A model generated the notes under the pieces. That model saw only the letters and a list, made by a program, of their open reading frames with translations. It made no database searches and was not told the DNA's origin. 64,000 nt of DNA from SIAJ01 sp963773845 (GTDB lineage: Bacteria > Planctomycetota > Planctomycetia > Gemmatales > Gemmataceae): the NCBI GenBank assembly GCA_963773845.1, contig CAVZCU010000017.1, forward strand, positions 310,001-374,000, read 5' to 3'. Position numbers and translations under genes: made by a program. The number at the start of each line of letters is the position of its first letter. Within the stretch, counting starts at the first letter, position 1. Of this stretch, positions 29,164 through 40,244 are shown one piece after another.

Positions 29164-29471
29164 GGCCGCGGCTGGAAAATGATCTACCATGCGGACAGTG
29201 TCGAGCCGGTTCGATTTTCCCGGCAGTGCCGATCACCTCGTATGAAGCGCGACCGCCCGCAGCCCACTATGGGGTGATGGAGAAAAAGTTGGCGGAGTTG
29301 GCGGAGTCTCTGTCATTTTGGCAGTCTGCGGTTCCATTTGTTGTCCTCTTGTCTCCATTCGGCGAGTTCGAGGTCTTGGGCAGCAGCGGGAAAATGATCT
29401 GCCAAGCGGACGGTGTTGAGTCTGCTCGATTCTCCCAATGCTTGCCGCAATTTTATTTTCCCGCCGCTGCC
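29164..29471. mobile_element. 308-bp MITE related to the ISAzo13 element
   Basis: The left end GGCCGCGGCTGGAAAATGA and the right end (reverse of GGCAGCGGCGGGAAAATAA) match the termini of the element at 9624-10941, and TAA flanks both sides (29161-29163, 29472-29474), parallel to the TTA duplication there. A second left-type end with about 50 bp of similar sequence lies inside at 29379. No transposase is encoded, so movement would depend on an element elsewhere. It sits 9 bp after the CHAT gene stop. The 117 bp to the next gene hold nothing else. Confidence 0.65.
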
Positions 29472-29588
29472 TAAGTCTCGTCGCATCTTTTCGCTAAACT
29501 GCACATTTGCCCCAATTTGACAATTGGGTACAATCGTTGCTACCAATCCAATCGGTATGGCACCTTGTCCACCAACCAGGGGTGACAC

Positions 29589-30575
29589 ATGAAAAGCGCT
29601 TGGCGATTAGCCCTCTTGAGCGTGACTGCGGTCTTGGTCGGCACACTGAGCACCCGCGCCGATAATGCAGGCGCACCCGAGACGACCGACGAAGTCAGTG
29701 CTCAGCCGCCCAAGAAAGGTCCGGGAAAACTGCCGAAGGACGGCTTCAAGGGGAAAGGACCTCTAGGCAAATTCAACCCCAAGGGCAAACTGCCGCCACC
29801 CAAGGTGGTTACGGAAGTTCGTCACGTGCGCGTGGTCGTGAATGGCTACGGCCCCTACGGAATCGCCTATGGTTACTGGCCCGGCCCGGTTCTCCCCGGC
29901 ATGTGGGGAGGCGTTTATGGCGGACTCTGGCCGAACAGCTGGTGGCTCGGCGGCCCCTACCTTTACAGCGGGTGGACGGGAACCTGGGGACAAGGGTGGG
30001 GCAATCTTCACGGTGGTTCTTGGCCAACAATCCTTCCGCCCGTGTTCGGACCGGTCGCATATCCGGCGGTCTCGCCGTACTGGTTCCCGCGTGTGGCGCC
30101 GTTCTGGCTCGTCCCCGCCGCGGGATGGCCATACGTCATCGCCAAGGCCGATTCGCGCAAGCGCGAACGGGAATATCGACCGGTCCCCGCTTCAGCGAGT
30201 TCTGACAAACTCTATGCGGACGCGCTCTGGCTTTTCTGGGACAACAATTTCGAATCGGCGCGCGATCATCTGGCCGCTGCCATCAAGCAGTCGCCGCGCG
30301 ACGCCCGTCTGTGGTACTACAAGGCACTGTCTGAACGAGCGCTGGGCAACGAACAGACTGCTCGTCAATCCGCCGAGAAGGGGGCAGCGCTCGAGATTCT
30401 CGCGGTCACGGACAAGCGGCTGATCCTGACGGCACTGGAACGAATTCAAGGCGCGGATCGCATGTTTCTGAACGACCTCGTCTCCGGTCCGAAGGCCATC
30501 AGCGTTCGCTCCGCGGCTGAAATCGTGGCCAACTTGGCGCCGGCTGAACCCACGACGCTGACGAGTTCGAAGTAG
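29589..30575 (+). CDS. Secreted protein, Gly/Trp/Tyr/Pro-rich with TPR-like C-terminus
   Basis: The protein is 328 residues. A signal peptide (MKSAWRLALLSVTAVLVGTL) is followed by a Lys/Gly/Pro spacer, then a GYGPYGIAYGYWPGPVLPG-type region rich in Trp, Tyr, Gly and Pro (about residues 85-185) that resembles low-complexity surface sequence. The C-terminal 120 residues (YADALWLFWDNNFESARDHL, YYKALSERALGNEQTA) look like two or three TPR helices. It probably acts in the envelope. No family name can be given. Confidence 0.6.
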   Translation: MKSAWRLALLSVTAVLVGTLSTRADNAGAPETTDEVSAQPPKKGPGKLPKDGFKGKGPLGKFNPKGKLPPPKVVTEVRHVRVVVNGYGPYGIAYGYWPGPVLPGMWGGVYGGLWPNSWWLGGPYLYSGWTGTWGQGWGNLHGGSWPTILPPVFGPVAYPAVSPYWFPRVAPFWLVPAAGWPYVIAKADSRKREREYRPVPASASSDKLYADALWLFWDNNFESARDHLAAAIKQSPRDARLWYYKALSERALGNEQTARQSAEKGAALEILAVTDKRLILTALERIQGADRMFLNDLVSGPKAISVRSAAEIVANLAPAEPTTLTSSK

Positions 30576-31156
30576 GCCTCGTCCCTGCGAAGCTGAAGGC
30601 TGCAAACTCGCAGCGCCAGCAAGTTGCCCTTGCTGGCGCTGCGGGCGAGTTGACCGGTGGCGGATATGGCACTTTCCTCCCGTTTCGGGCCAATCAAAAT
30701 CACAGTTCCCATTTCATGTTGCCCTCAAAATGGGCGTCGTTTTTGCCGCATATCAACACAGGTCGGGATTGGGCGTCATTTCGCTCCGGATGGGCAATTC
30801 ATTGCCGACCGGCCGGGCATGGACCTGCCGAGTGTACATTCTTCGTCTACGTGATTGCCACAGGTTGCGAAATTGCTGGGTGACACAACTAGCGGTAATT
30901 TGGGTGATTGTGGCCATGAGTAAGCCGGGACTTTGGATTATTTAAGTGTCTCGGCACGGACGATGCATTTTCAGGCCGCCACGTCCAAAGCCCTTCATAT
31001 CGTTCGCCCGTCGGCGGCTCAATTGTGCGCAGGGACGCATTCCTAAGTATTCCCGTCCAGGACGGACTGTGAAATGGCTGCATCGGCGCAGCCCCGGCGT
31101 TGTCGAGTGATCGTGCCGGGTTGTCGCTGTTCCATGTTTCCAGGGAGGTAACACCC
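30576..31156. other. Intergenic region with one strong hairpin
   Basis: No gene is seen in these 581 bases. The 15-bp perfect stem at 30609-30643 follows the upstream stop by 33 bp. The rest (for example TGGCACTTTCCTCCC near 30670) resembles decayed mobile DNA but has no identifiable ends. GGGAGG just before 31157 is the ribosome-binding site of the next gene. Confidence 0.4.
30609..30643 (+). terminator. Perfect 15-bp hairpin after the secreted protein gene
   Basis: CGCAGCGCCAGCAAG, a five-base loop TTGCC, then the exact complement. It lies 33 bp after the stop at 30575. There is no T-tract, so it may be a terminator needing a partner factor, or a REP-like element. Confidence 0.5.
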
Positions 31157-31465
31157 GTGATTCGAATTCTGCGCAACCTCGCCCCCGTTTTTGCTCTCGT
31201 CGCTGTATTCGCGCTGTCCAACTCATTGCAGGCAGCGGAAGCGAAGGGCAAGGTCAAGACGGTTTCGGCCGACAAGAATGAATTCGTCATGAACGATGCC
31301 GACGGCAAGGCCTGGACCATCCATGCCGGCAAGGACTGCAAGTTCACGGTCAACAACAAGCAAGGCAAACTATCGGACCTGCAGGCCAACGACGAAGTCC
31401 AGATCACGTACCAAAAGGAAGGGGAAAAACTCGTCGCCAGCGCGGTCCGCGTCACCCGCAAATAG
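31157..31465 (+). CDS. Small secreted protein, 102 residues
   Basis: The GTG start at 31157 is chosen because GGGAGG lies ideally upstream and the product then begins with a proper signal peptide (MIRILRNLAPVFALVAVFAL). The mature part (GKVKTVSADKNEFVMNDADG, FTVNNKQGKLSDLQANDEVQ, VASAVRVTRK) is a short all-beta domain that looks OB-fold-like. Function unknown; it lies 125 bp before trehalose-phosphate synthase. Confidence 0.62.
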   Translation: MIRILRNLAPVFALVAVFALSNSLQAAEAKGKVKTVSADKNEFVMNDADGKAWTIHAGKDCKFTVNNKQGKLSDLQANDEVQITYQKEGEKLVASAVRVTRK

Positions 31466-31590
31466 TGCGGGACGGACGCAGGTTGAGGACCGTGACAAAA
31501 TGGAATCTTTGCACGGGCCGGCGGGCGATCCCCGCCGGCCGTTCTGTCGCTGGACTTGGAATGACCGGCGGCGGAATAGGGAGACCGCTC

Positions 31591-33125
31591 ATGTGGAATA
31601 AGGACGCACTTCAGGAACTGATTCGCGATCGCCTGCACGGACAACAACTCTTTGTCGTTGCGAACCGCGAACCATACGTGCATCAGTACATAGGCAACCG
31701 AATCCGGTGCTTGCCCCCCGTTTCGGGAATGGTCTCCGCGCTCGATCCGATCTGCGCGCCGCCGGCGGCAAATGGATCGCCCACGGATCCGGCAGTGCCG
31801 ACCGGAGGACGGCCGATTCCGAGGGGAGACTGCGCGTTCCGCCCGACGATCCGCGCTACTTGCTTCGCCGCATCTGGCTGAGCAAGGAACAAGAAGATGG
31901 CTACTACAACGGTCTGGCCAATCAGGGCCTGTGGCCGCTCTGTCATACGGCCTTCACCCGCCCAGTCTTCGATCCCCGGCACTGGCCCGTTTACCGCGAA
32001 GTGAACGAGTTGTTCGCCAAGGTCACCGTCGAAGAGGCCGGTGACGAGCCGACGTTCGTCTTCGTCCAGGATTACCACTTCGGGCTGTTGCCGCGAATGC
32101 TCAAAGAAGCGAATGCCAAGCTCGTCGTCGCGCAATTCTGGCATATTCCGTGGCCGGGACCGCAAGCGTTCCAGACCTTCCCGTGGAAAGAGGAATTGCT
32201 CGATGGTCTACTGGGCAACGATCTCCTCGGCTTTCAGTTGCGCTCGCACTGCCTGAATTTCCTGGAAACGGTCGATCGCACCCTGGAAGCGAAAGTCGAT
32301 TACGAACGCTTCGAAGTGAGCCGCCGCGGCAAGACCACCGTCGTGCGCGCATTCCCCATCTCCATCGACTACGATGCGCACCACACCGCGGCGGATAGCG
32401 AGCAAGTCAAACGGGAAATGGAGCGCTGGCAGCACCAACTCGGCTTGACCGAAGAATTCATCGGCATCGGCATCGATCGCATCGACTATACGAAAGGCAT
32501 TCCCGAGCGATTTCGGGCCCTCGATCGATTCCTGGAAAAGAACCCGGACTATCGGGGCAAACTGACCTTAGTCCAGATCGGCGTGCCGAGCCGTACGCAT
32601 GTACCAGCTTATCAGCACCTCGACGACGAAATCGACCAGATTGTCGAGGACATCAACTGGCGCTGGGGCTTTGAGAACTGGAAGCCGATCATCTATTTGA
32701 AGCGGCAATTCAGCCCCCCTGAAATGATGGCCTTGCATCGGCTGGCGAATTTCTGCCTGGTCTCTTCGCTGGACGACGGCATGAATCTGGTCGCCAAGGA
32801 GTTCGTCGCCAGCCGAACGGATGGCAAGGGAGCGCTCGTGCTCAGCCAGTTCGCCGGCGCGTCGCGTGAGCTGACCGGGGCTCTCATGGTCAACCCGTTT
32901 TCCGCGGATGAGATTGCCAACGCCATCTTGCATGCGTTGACCATGAGCGATGACGAACGACGCCGGCGGATGCAAAAAATGCGTGACGCGGTGTCCGAAA
33001 ACAATGTCTACCGCTGGGCGGGTAAGTTCCTCGCGGCGCTGACCAAGTTCGAGTTTCCCGAAACGGTACCAGCCGGGAATGGCGCCGTCATCCTCGAGAA
33101 GCATCACAAGTCGTGGGCGGCATAG
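31591..33125 (+). CDS. otsA: Alpha,alpha-trehalose-phosphate synthase (GT20), frameshifted
   Basis: This enzyme joins UDP-glucose and glucose-6-phosphate to trehalose-6-phosphate in the cytosol, the first step of trehalose synthesis. QLFVVANREPYVHQY is the N-terminal donor-site loop. A frame change near 31752 separates PVSGMVSALDPI from GGKWIAHGSGSADR. The rest is complete: VFVQDYHFGLLPRML, GIDRIDYTKGIPERFRA and SSLDDGMNLVAKEFVA are GT20 signatures. About 511 residues repaired, close to usual length. No trehalose-phosphatase gene is adjacent. ATG 31591 is used; ATG 31561 is also possible. Confidence 0.82.
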
Positions 33126-33129
33126 TCAT

Positions 33130-33156
33130 GTAGGACGGAATTTTAAACCGTCCTAC
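33130..33156. terminator. Bidirectional hairpin between otsA and the leftward glycosidase-like gene
   Basis: GTAGGACGG, nine-base loop AATTTTAAA, CCGTCCTAC: a perfect 9-bp stem starting 4 bp after the otsA stop and overlapping the stop of the leftward gene at 33153. Its position between convergent stops fits shared termination. Confidence 0.5.
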
Positions 33157-35432
33157 TTGGACTCCAACTCGACAATGACCATCGCATGCACATCCAGTCG
33201 CGGCACGACCACGCGCATCCCGGCCGCCGTCTTCGTGCTCTTCAACTCCGTGCCTGCCGGCTCCAGATGCACGCGCTGGATGCGATATTTGGGATCCAAC
33301 ATGATGGCGATGTCGTGGATCGGCACCGTCTCTTCTCGCAACGGCACATCGTCGACCGGCAACGCATGATGAGCGGTCGTGTTGAGATCGTTGAAGAGGT
33401 GAACCACGAGCCGTTCGCCGGTCTTCGTCTGCCGCATGACTGTTGCGTGAACGCACATGGGGGCGTCGACGACCACCGGTGGTTTGTCGATAGCGGCCCA
33501 CTGAATGGCGTGCTTCAAACACAAGCGCTGATACGGATAAGCGTAAAGGTAGTAAGCCGCGTCGAGCCCGGCGGCGAAATACACAACTCGGCCTTTGCCC
33601 AATGTGTTCGTGATGACAGCGGGGTATTCCGCGGATGACCCCTTGGGACGAATCGTGCCGATTACCTTTGCATTCGGACTCTTGACGGCGACGCGCACGG
33701 CCGGGCCCTTGAACGTGACCGGCTCGCCGCCCACATACGTCTTCATTTTGCCCTGGTTCAGAATCGACGCCGGATCCTGTTTGAAGTCGAAGACGTTTTT
33801 GCGTTTCTCCCAATAGTCGGGCCCGATCGAATGTGCGAAGTTGACATCAATATCCTTCGCCGCTTGCGGCGTCGCGCTGGGAATTCCCCCGTACTCGATG
33901 CCGAAAACGCCGCCGAGCGCGAACTTCTTCCGCGGATCGCCGAATTCGTTGAACAGCGATGTATCCAGACTGGCGACCAGCCCCCCGCCATTCTTCACAT
34001 ACTGCTCGACTGCCGCGACTTGCCCGTCATCCAAACACGCGGCGTTCGGAAGGATCAGCACCTTGTATTTGGCCAGATCGGTTGGCGTGAGATTCCAGTC
34101 ATTGATGACCGCGACCGGCAAGTGCTCCTCGACCATCGCCCGAAACGTGCCGAAGACATTTGCCAAATAGCGTTCCTCGACCTTGCCGGGTGATCGGCCG
34201 TAGAAGTTCCGCGTGTTGTCACTCATCAACAAGGCGGCCCACGGCTCCGGCCGTTTGTGCGTCAGCCACGGCTTGCGTTTTTGCACCTCGTCCATGCAGC
34301 GATACAGTTCTTGCTGCAAGCGCGGCGGCTGCGAAACCGCGATGCTCGGGCAAGCGCCGTACGTCAGAGCCAGCATCATTCGCCGTTCGATTTCGCTCGG
34401 TGGAAAACTGTCCTTGCCATATGGGTTGCCGTGGCTGAGGATGTACGGCTCGCTAAAAGCCACGCGGTGATTCGTCGTCGCCCAAATGTAGGCATTGGCA
34501 AATGCAGGCACGATGGTTGTGCCGCGATTGGTCTCATCCAGCCAGAATTCCTGATCGGGGGCATCGAGCAAGAGATTCATCCGCGACGGCATGTTGCGCG
34601 GAATGCTCAAAAAGTGCCCGAAGCGGCCCGCGTTCGTGGTCCAGGTAACGGCCGCGACCGTTGGCTTGATCCCTTTCAATCGCGTTTGCATGCGGCGAAC
34701 GAGGTCCTCCATTCGCCGATCGGCCCAGTGCTGATAGCGACGAAACTCCGGATCGTTCATGTCCGCATTGGGTATTTCCTTACCGGTCTCTTTGCGATAG
34801 TTCGCCCGGCAGTGTTCGCAGTAACAGACGCCGCCGTAGTGTAGACCGTCAAAACTGAAGGCATCGACATCGGGAAATTTGGTCAGAATCTCCGCGAGTA
34901 CATCGATGAAGAAATCGCCGTAGGGACCGAGCAAGCAAAGCATGCCGCCGTGGGGATACTTCTTGAGGTCGATGCTCGGGATCACCTTGGTGTTGGTCGC
35001 AATCCGCCGCCAATCTGGATGAGCTTCGTAGACCTCCCCCTGCAACGACGGCGGATAAACGCCGAGAATATGCACACCAAGCTTCTTGTACTCGGCGATG
35101 TCCCTCGCCAGGCGATCGAGCGGCACATGCGGACTGCGGCGTTTGAGCAGCTTGCTGTCGTAGTACGCATAGAACGGATCGACAAAGCCGATCTCGCTGA
35201 TGGTGACGCCGTGCTTCGCGGCCAAGGCGCGAGCCTTCGAATCCATCACCGAAAGCGTGTAGCCACAACCGATCGTGTCCTGAACCCAGTCGGGGATCTT
35301 GATCGGGCGGAATGGCTGCTTGTCATACGGCTGTTTCAGAACCGGCTCCGCCCAAATCTGATGCGGCTGCGCGATCGCAAGTATCGGCGTGGGAACGAGG
35401 AGCAGAATGGGAACGAAGGGAACGCAACGCAT
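33153..35432 (-). CDS. Secreted glycoside-hydrolase-like protein with beta-galactosidase trimerisation-type domain
   Basis: The protein is 759 residues and the frame is intact. A signal peptide (MRCVPFVPILLLVPTPILAI) precedes a (beta/alpha)8-type domain (LARDIAEYKKLGVHILGVYP, FPDVDAFSFDGLHYGGVCYC, RMQTRLKGIKPTVAAVTWTT) like the GHL6 and GH42-related barrels. Residues about 430-560 (RYLANVFGTFRAMVEEHLPV, YKVLILPNAACLDDGQVAAV, YVKNGGGLVASLD) match the glutamine-amidotransferase-like trimerisation fold of GH42 enzymes, and a beta domain ends the chain. It probably acts on extracellular polysaccharide; the catalytic acids are not certain. Confidence 0.7.
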   Translation of the reverse strand: MRCVPFVPILLLVPTPILAIAQPHQIWAEPVLKQPYDKQPFRPIKIPDWVQDTIGCGYTLSVMDSKARALAAKHGVTISEIGFVDPFYAYYDSKLLKRRSPHVPLDRLARDIAEYKKLGVHILGVYPPSLQGEVYEAHPDWRRIATNTKVIPSIDLKKYPHGGMLCLLGPYGDFFIDVLAEILTKFPDVDAFSFDGLHYGGVCYCEHCRANYRKETGKEIPNADMNDPEFRRYQHWADRRMEDLVRRMQTRLKGIKPTVAAVTWTTNAGRFGHFLSIPRNMPSRMNLLLDAPDQEFWLDETNRGTTIVPAFANAYIWATTNHRVAFSEPYILSHGNPYGKDSFPPSEIERRMMLALTYGACPSIAVSQPPRLQQELYRCMDEVQKRKPWLTHKRPEPWAALLMSDNTRNFYGRSPGKVEERYLANVFGTFRAMVEEHLPVAVINDWNLTPTDLAKYKVLILPNAACLDDGQVAAVEQYVKNGGGLVASLDTSLFNEFGDPRKKFALGGVFGIEYGGIPSATPQAAKDIDVNFAHSIGPDYWEKRKNVFDFKQDPASILNQGKMKTYVGGEPVTFKGPAVRVAVKSPNAKVIGTIRPKGSSAEYPAVITNTLGKGRVVYFAAGLDAAYYLYAYPYQRLCLKHAIQWAAIDKPPVVVDAPMCVHATVMRQTKTGERLVVHLFNDLNTTAHHALPVDDVPLREETVPIHDIAIMLDPKYRIQRVHLEPAGTELKSTKTAAGMRVVVPRLDVHAMVIVELESK

Positions 35433-35639
35433 GACGGACTCCAGCGCAGGTCCTGAGCGGAAACAAATGCCATTTCTCAGCGAGTCGTCAACGTTTCAAT
35501 GATACTGGGCGGAACTGGCGAGCTGTGGACGTGTGTGGGCGGAGGATTGGTCGGCGCCGCGATGGAGCAGAAGTTTCCGTTGGTAGATCGACATGGATGG
35601 GATCGCCAGACTGTGCATCTGAGTCGGGAAGTGGCAAAC

Positions 35640-35673
35640 AAAAAACCCCGCCGACGATTGCTCGTCGGCGGGG
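35640..35673 (-). terminator. Intrinsic terminator of the 16S rRNA transcript
   Basis: On the minus strand CCCCGCCGACGA, a four-base loop and TCGTCGGCGGGG form a perfect 12-bp GC-rich stem followed by six T residues. It lies about 120 bp after the 16S 3' end. This is the strongest terminator in the window and ends the transcript before any 23S or tRNA gene. Confidence 0.85.
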
Positions 35674-35689
35674 TCATATCTAAGCAAGC

Positions 35690-35715
35690 TGTGTGTTACG
35701 AGTTTCGTGGATGAG
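35690..35715 (-). ncRNA. 3' half of the 16S processing stem (pre-rRNA trailer)
   Basis: TGTGTGTTACGAG (35690-35702) is the exact complement of 37472-37484 in the 16S leader, and pairing continues imperfectly (TTTCGTGGATG against TTTCGGGGATG) to about 35715/37459. A long stem bracketing 16S is the standard RNase III substrate. Cleavage here is inferred from the pairing. Confidence 0.65.
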
Positions 35716-35792
35716 TTCACATGTAAGGTCTTCGGTTCCTGGATCGGCTCGTGAAAACCGATTGTCCGAAGCCTTGGGATACAAATCCTTAG

Positions 35793-37314
<1,522 letters not shown>

Positions 37315-37605
37315 GTGTTCTATGTCATCGACTTGCGTCGAATCGTGAACAGAAGAAGTTTGAGATCGCCAGCTTGGAATCGACTCATTGAAATCTGTCA
37401 ACCACCCGCTTTTGGCGTGGCGATTGACTGGAATGAGTGACGCCAATTTGGCATGACCCATCCCCGAAAGGCTCGTAACACACAACTTGTCAAAGATCCA
37501 AATTGAACTTCCAGGAACAGACACAACCACCCACATGAAGCCTTTTGGCTTCAAGAAGGTGGCCGACTTGTTTGGAAATTGCCGCCGTTTCAGGCGACAT
37601 TGGAC
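37315..37605 (-). ncRNA. 16S rRNA leader with 5' half of processing stem
   Basis: About 285 nt lie between the likely transcription start (near 37600) and the mature 16S 5' end. The segment 37459-37484 pairs with the trailer at 35690-35715. GAAGCC/GGCTTC near 37536-37552 forms a small hairpin. No tRNA is embedded. No coding sequence is supported. Confidence 0.6.
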
Positions 37606-37633
37606 ATGATAGCCGGACGGCTCCCCATGTCAA
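37606..37633 (-). promoter_or_regulatory. Housekeeping-type promoter of the 16S gene
   Basis: On the minus strand TTGACA (37628-37633) is a perfect -35 and TATCAT (37606-37611) is a 5/6 match to the -10 consensus, with a 16-bp spacer. It reads toward the 16S gene. No UP-element-like AT tract is obvious upstream. Confidence 0.75.
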
Positions 37634-37854
37634 GTAATTGGAGGTGCGAAATTCGGAAAAGATTCCTGGGCCCCGGAAATCTGCCCGGTCGGGGCCAAAA
37701 CGAGAAGCGATATAGGCAGTTACGTCCAGTTCGCTAGGCGGAAGTCCTTACAGGCTACTGGTAACCGACCGGACCGCCGTGTACAACAATGATGATTGCC
37801 GGAATGATCGTTCCAGTCAAGAACGAAATGCCGGCTTCATGCACTTTTCTTCAC

Positions 37855-38625
37855 ATGGCGACCCCCAACGTTCTGATCCTGCGGGCCCCGGGCACCAACT
37901 GCGACGAGGAAGCCCAGCACGCATTTCAACTCGCCGGCGCCATCGCCGACCGCGTTCACATCAACCGCGTCCGCGAGAACCCAACACTGCTGCATCGCTA
38001 TCAAGTGCTCATGCTGCCCGGCGGATTCAGCTATGGCGACGATGTCGGCGCCGGCAAGATTCTCGGCAACCAACTCACCGTCTTCCTCGGCGACCACCTC
38101 CGCAAATTCCGCGATGCCGAAAAGCTCATCCTCGGCGTCTGCAATGGCTTCCAGGCAATCCTCAAGGCGGGCCTGTTGATTCCGCCCGACGAGGACGGCC
38201 CGCTCGCCACGCTGACCCACAACGTGCACGGCTACCAGGATCGCTGGCTCTACGTGAAGGTGAATAGCGAGCGCAGCCCGTTCCTGAAAGGGATGCACAT
38301 GATGCACATCCCGATGGCGCACGGCGAAGGCAACTTCGTCTGCCGCAAAGAATGGATCCTCGACGGGCTCGAACAGTCGGGCCAGGTCGCGCTCAAATAC
38401 GTGAATGCCGACGGTCACCCGGCGAACGGTTTCCCGGAGAACCCGAACGGCTCGCAGGCGGACGTCGCCGGCGTCTGCGACTTCACCGGCCGCGTCCTCG
38501 GCCTGATGCCGCATCCCGAGCGCCACATCCTGCCGACGCAGCATCCGCGATGGACACGCAAGGGCCTGAAGAAAGAAGGCGACGGGATGCAGTTGTTTCG
38601 GAATGCGGTTGAGTTTTTCAAATGA
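37855..38625 (+). CDS. purQ: Phosphoribosylformylglycinamidine synthase, glutaminase subunit
   Basis: PurQ releases ammonia from glutamine for the fourth step of purine synthesis, working with PurL and PurS. The 256-residue chain has the class I glutamine amidotransferase fold: LRAPGTNCDEEAQHAF at the start, MLPGGFSYGDDVGAG, the nucleophile GVCNGFQAI and the catalytic His-Glu pair in LMPHPERHI. The intact frame and full length indicate function. ATG 37855 (MATPNVLIL) matches the usual PurQ start; an upstream ATG at 37789 adds 22 unlikely residues. Its TGA overlaps the next gene's ATG (ATGA). purL is not in the window. Confidence 0.92.
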   Translation: MATPNVLILRAPGTNCDEEAQHAFQLAGAIADRVHINRVRENPTLLHRYQVLMLPGGFSYGDDVGAGKILGNQLTVFLGDHLRKFRDAEKLILGVCNGFQAILKAGLLIPPDEDGPLATLTHNVHGYQDRWLYVKVNSERSPFLKGMHMMHIPMAHGEGNFVCRKEWILDGLEQSGQVALKYVNADGHPANGFPENPNGSQADVAGVCDFTGRVLGLMPHPERHILPTQHPRWTRKGLKKEGDGMQLFRNAVEFFK

Positions 38626-39374
38626 CACGCCGAGTCGGCCGATTGCTCTTGGTGCCTTTACATGCGGTCATCGGTGCCGTGCCGGGGATTTTGTTGTCGA
38701 GTGCAGCGGACAATTGGGGGTTTCTTGGCGTCGCCCTCCTGGGAGGCATCGCCGGACTGGGACTTGGAATCACCGGCCTGATCTACCGCACCTCGCTTCT
38801 CGGCTCAACCAGACGAATCTTCAAGGGGCTTGTTTGCATTCTCGTCGAATACAACCTCGGATTCGGAAAAGATGTCGCTGGAATCGCGCGAGAACCTGAT
38901 GTCGAATCGGTCCTTGCGCCGAACACAGCGGAATTACCAGATGGCGACACCTATTACCGGGTAACAAAACAATCTGCGCTCTTAGGCGCTTTCGGGTTGG
39001 GCGAGATCGGTGTGGTTTGTGGTTGGTATTCGCGACCAGACGATGACATATCGCAGCAGTTGGGGTACGTGTTCATATTCGTGTTGGTGGGGGTGATAGG
39101 CGGCTCAGTTTTTGGGTGGGCAATCGGCGCACTTACCTTGCGAGGCCGACATCGCGCGCGGATCGTGATTGGGTTTGTAGCCGGTCTCATGATCGGGTGT
39201 GGCCCGTTGCTAATTGCACTTAGTACGCCAGTTAAAAATTCTGGCCCGATTGGATGGTTCCTGTTTGGCCTTTTCACAACTCTTGGAGTTGGAGCTGGGA
39301 CTTTCGCGTCCGAGAGTTTACCGAAGGACCCCAGCGAAAGTCATCGAAGAACTGATCGCACACCGATGGATTGA
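38622..39374 (+). CDS. Multi-pass membrane protein, 250 residues, unknown
   Basis: It starts MTRRVGRLLLVPLHAVIGAV and overlaps purQ by four bases, so it is probably co-translated with it. Four to six hydrophobic segments occur (about residues 7-26, 32-52, 115-133, 145-168, 180-200 and 208-230), several Gly-rich. No transporter signature is recognised. It sits between purQ and nadC, 15 bp before the nadC ATG, suggesting a three-gene operon. Confidence 0.6.
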   Translation: MTRRVGRLLLVPLHAVIGAVPGILLSSAADNWGFLGVALLGGIAGLGLGITGLIYRTSLLGSTRRIFKGLVCILVEYNLGFGKDVAGIAREPDVESVLAPNTAELPDGDTYYRVTKQSALLGAFGLGEIGVVCGWYSRPDDDISQQLGYVFIFVLVGVIGGSVFGWAIGALTLRGRHRARIVIGFVAGLMIGCGPLLIALSTPVKNSGPIGWFLFGLFTTLGVGAGTFASESLPKDPSESHRRTDRTPMD

Positions 39375-39389
39375 ACCCGGTTGTCCAAA

Positions 39390-40244
39390 ATGACCCCTGC
39401 GGAAATTGGCTGCCTCAACGTGCTGATTGACCTCGCCCTCGCCGAGGACCTGGGCGAGGATGGCGATGTCACCAGCCGGGCGACGATTCCGGAAGACATG
39501 CTGGGGAAGGCGGCATTTGTCGCGCGTTCGCCGGGAGTTCTTGCGGGCATCGAAGCCGCCCGCGGGGTCTGCCAACGCGTCGATCCGAAGCTTGTCTTTG
39601 TTCCTTCGTTCTCCGACGGCGATCCGCTAATGAAGGGCGATTCGATCGCGACGATCGAAGGTTCCATGCGATCGATTCTTGCAGCGGAGCGAACGGCGCT
39701 GAACTTCCTGCAGCGGCTGTCGGGGGTTGCGACGCTCACACAGCGATTCGTGGACGCGGTCACAGGTTTAACCGCCCAGATCCTTGACACACGGAAGACA
39801 ACCCCTGGCTGGCGAATGCTTGAGAAATACGCGGTGCGCATAGGCGGGGGATTGAATCACCGCGTCGGCCTATTCGACATGGTGTTGATCAAGGACAACC
39901 ACCTGGCGGCGATGGGCGGCGATATTGCCGGCGCGATTCGTCATGCCCGCGAACGATTTCCAAAGCTGCCATTGGAAGTCGAGGTCGAATCGCTTGAGCA
40001 ACTCGAACTCGCGCTTGCTGCCAAGCCAGACATCGTGCTGCTGGACAACATGAGCGTTGAGACGATGCGCGAAGCGGTTGCTCGGCGCAACGCCTCGGCG
40101 TCCGGCATTCAATTGGAAGCGTCGGGCGGTGTCAACTTGCAAACGGTGCGAGCGATTGCAGAGACCGGCGTCGATCGCATTAGCGTCGGCGCGCTCACGC
40201 ATTCGGCGAAGGCGCTCGACATCGCGCTTGACTACATTTCCTGA
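39390..40244 (+). CDS. nadC: Nicotinate-nucleotide pyrophosphorylase (carboxylating)
   Basis: NadC converts quinolinate and PRPP to nicotinate mononucleotide, CO2 and PPi in de novo NAD synthesis. The 284-residue protein shows ALAEDLGEDGDVTSRATIPE, AERTALNFLQRLSGVAT, the signature TRKTTPGWRMLEKYAVRIGG, and NHRVGLFDMVLIKDNHL. The C-terminal barrel has DIVLLDNMSVETMREAV and LEASGGVN..IAETGVDRISVGALTHS. All usual active-site Arg, Lys and Glu blocks are present. ATG 39390 (MTPAEIGCL) is preferred over TTG 39381. nadA and nadB are not in the window. Confidence 0.92.
   Translation: MTPAEIGCLNVLIDLALAEDLGEDGDVTSRATIPEDMLGKAAFVARSPGVLAGIEAARGVCQRVDPKLVFVPSFSDGDPLMKGDSIATIEGSMRSILAAERTALNFLQRLSGVATLTQRFVDAVTGLTAQILDTRKTTPGWRMLEKYAVRIGGGLNHRVGLFDMVLIKDNHLAAMGGDIAGAIRHARERFPKLPLEVEVESLEQLELALAAKPDIVLLDNMSVETMREAVARRNASASGIQLEASGGVNLQTVRAIAETGVDRISVGALTHSAKALDIALDYIS

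Noticed and set aside
35433..35639. Considered for a tRNA or 5S gene downstream of 16S
   Set aside because: No cloverleaf or 5S blocks could be found, and a strong terminator precedes this stretch.
38031..38628. 263-residue leftward frame opposite purQ
   Set aside because: PurQ on the plus strand is unmistakable; the antisense frame is a codon-bias shadow.
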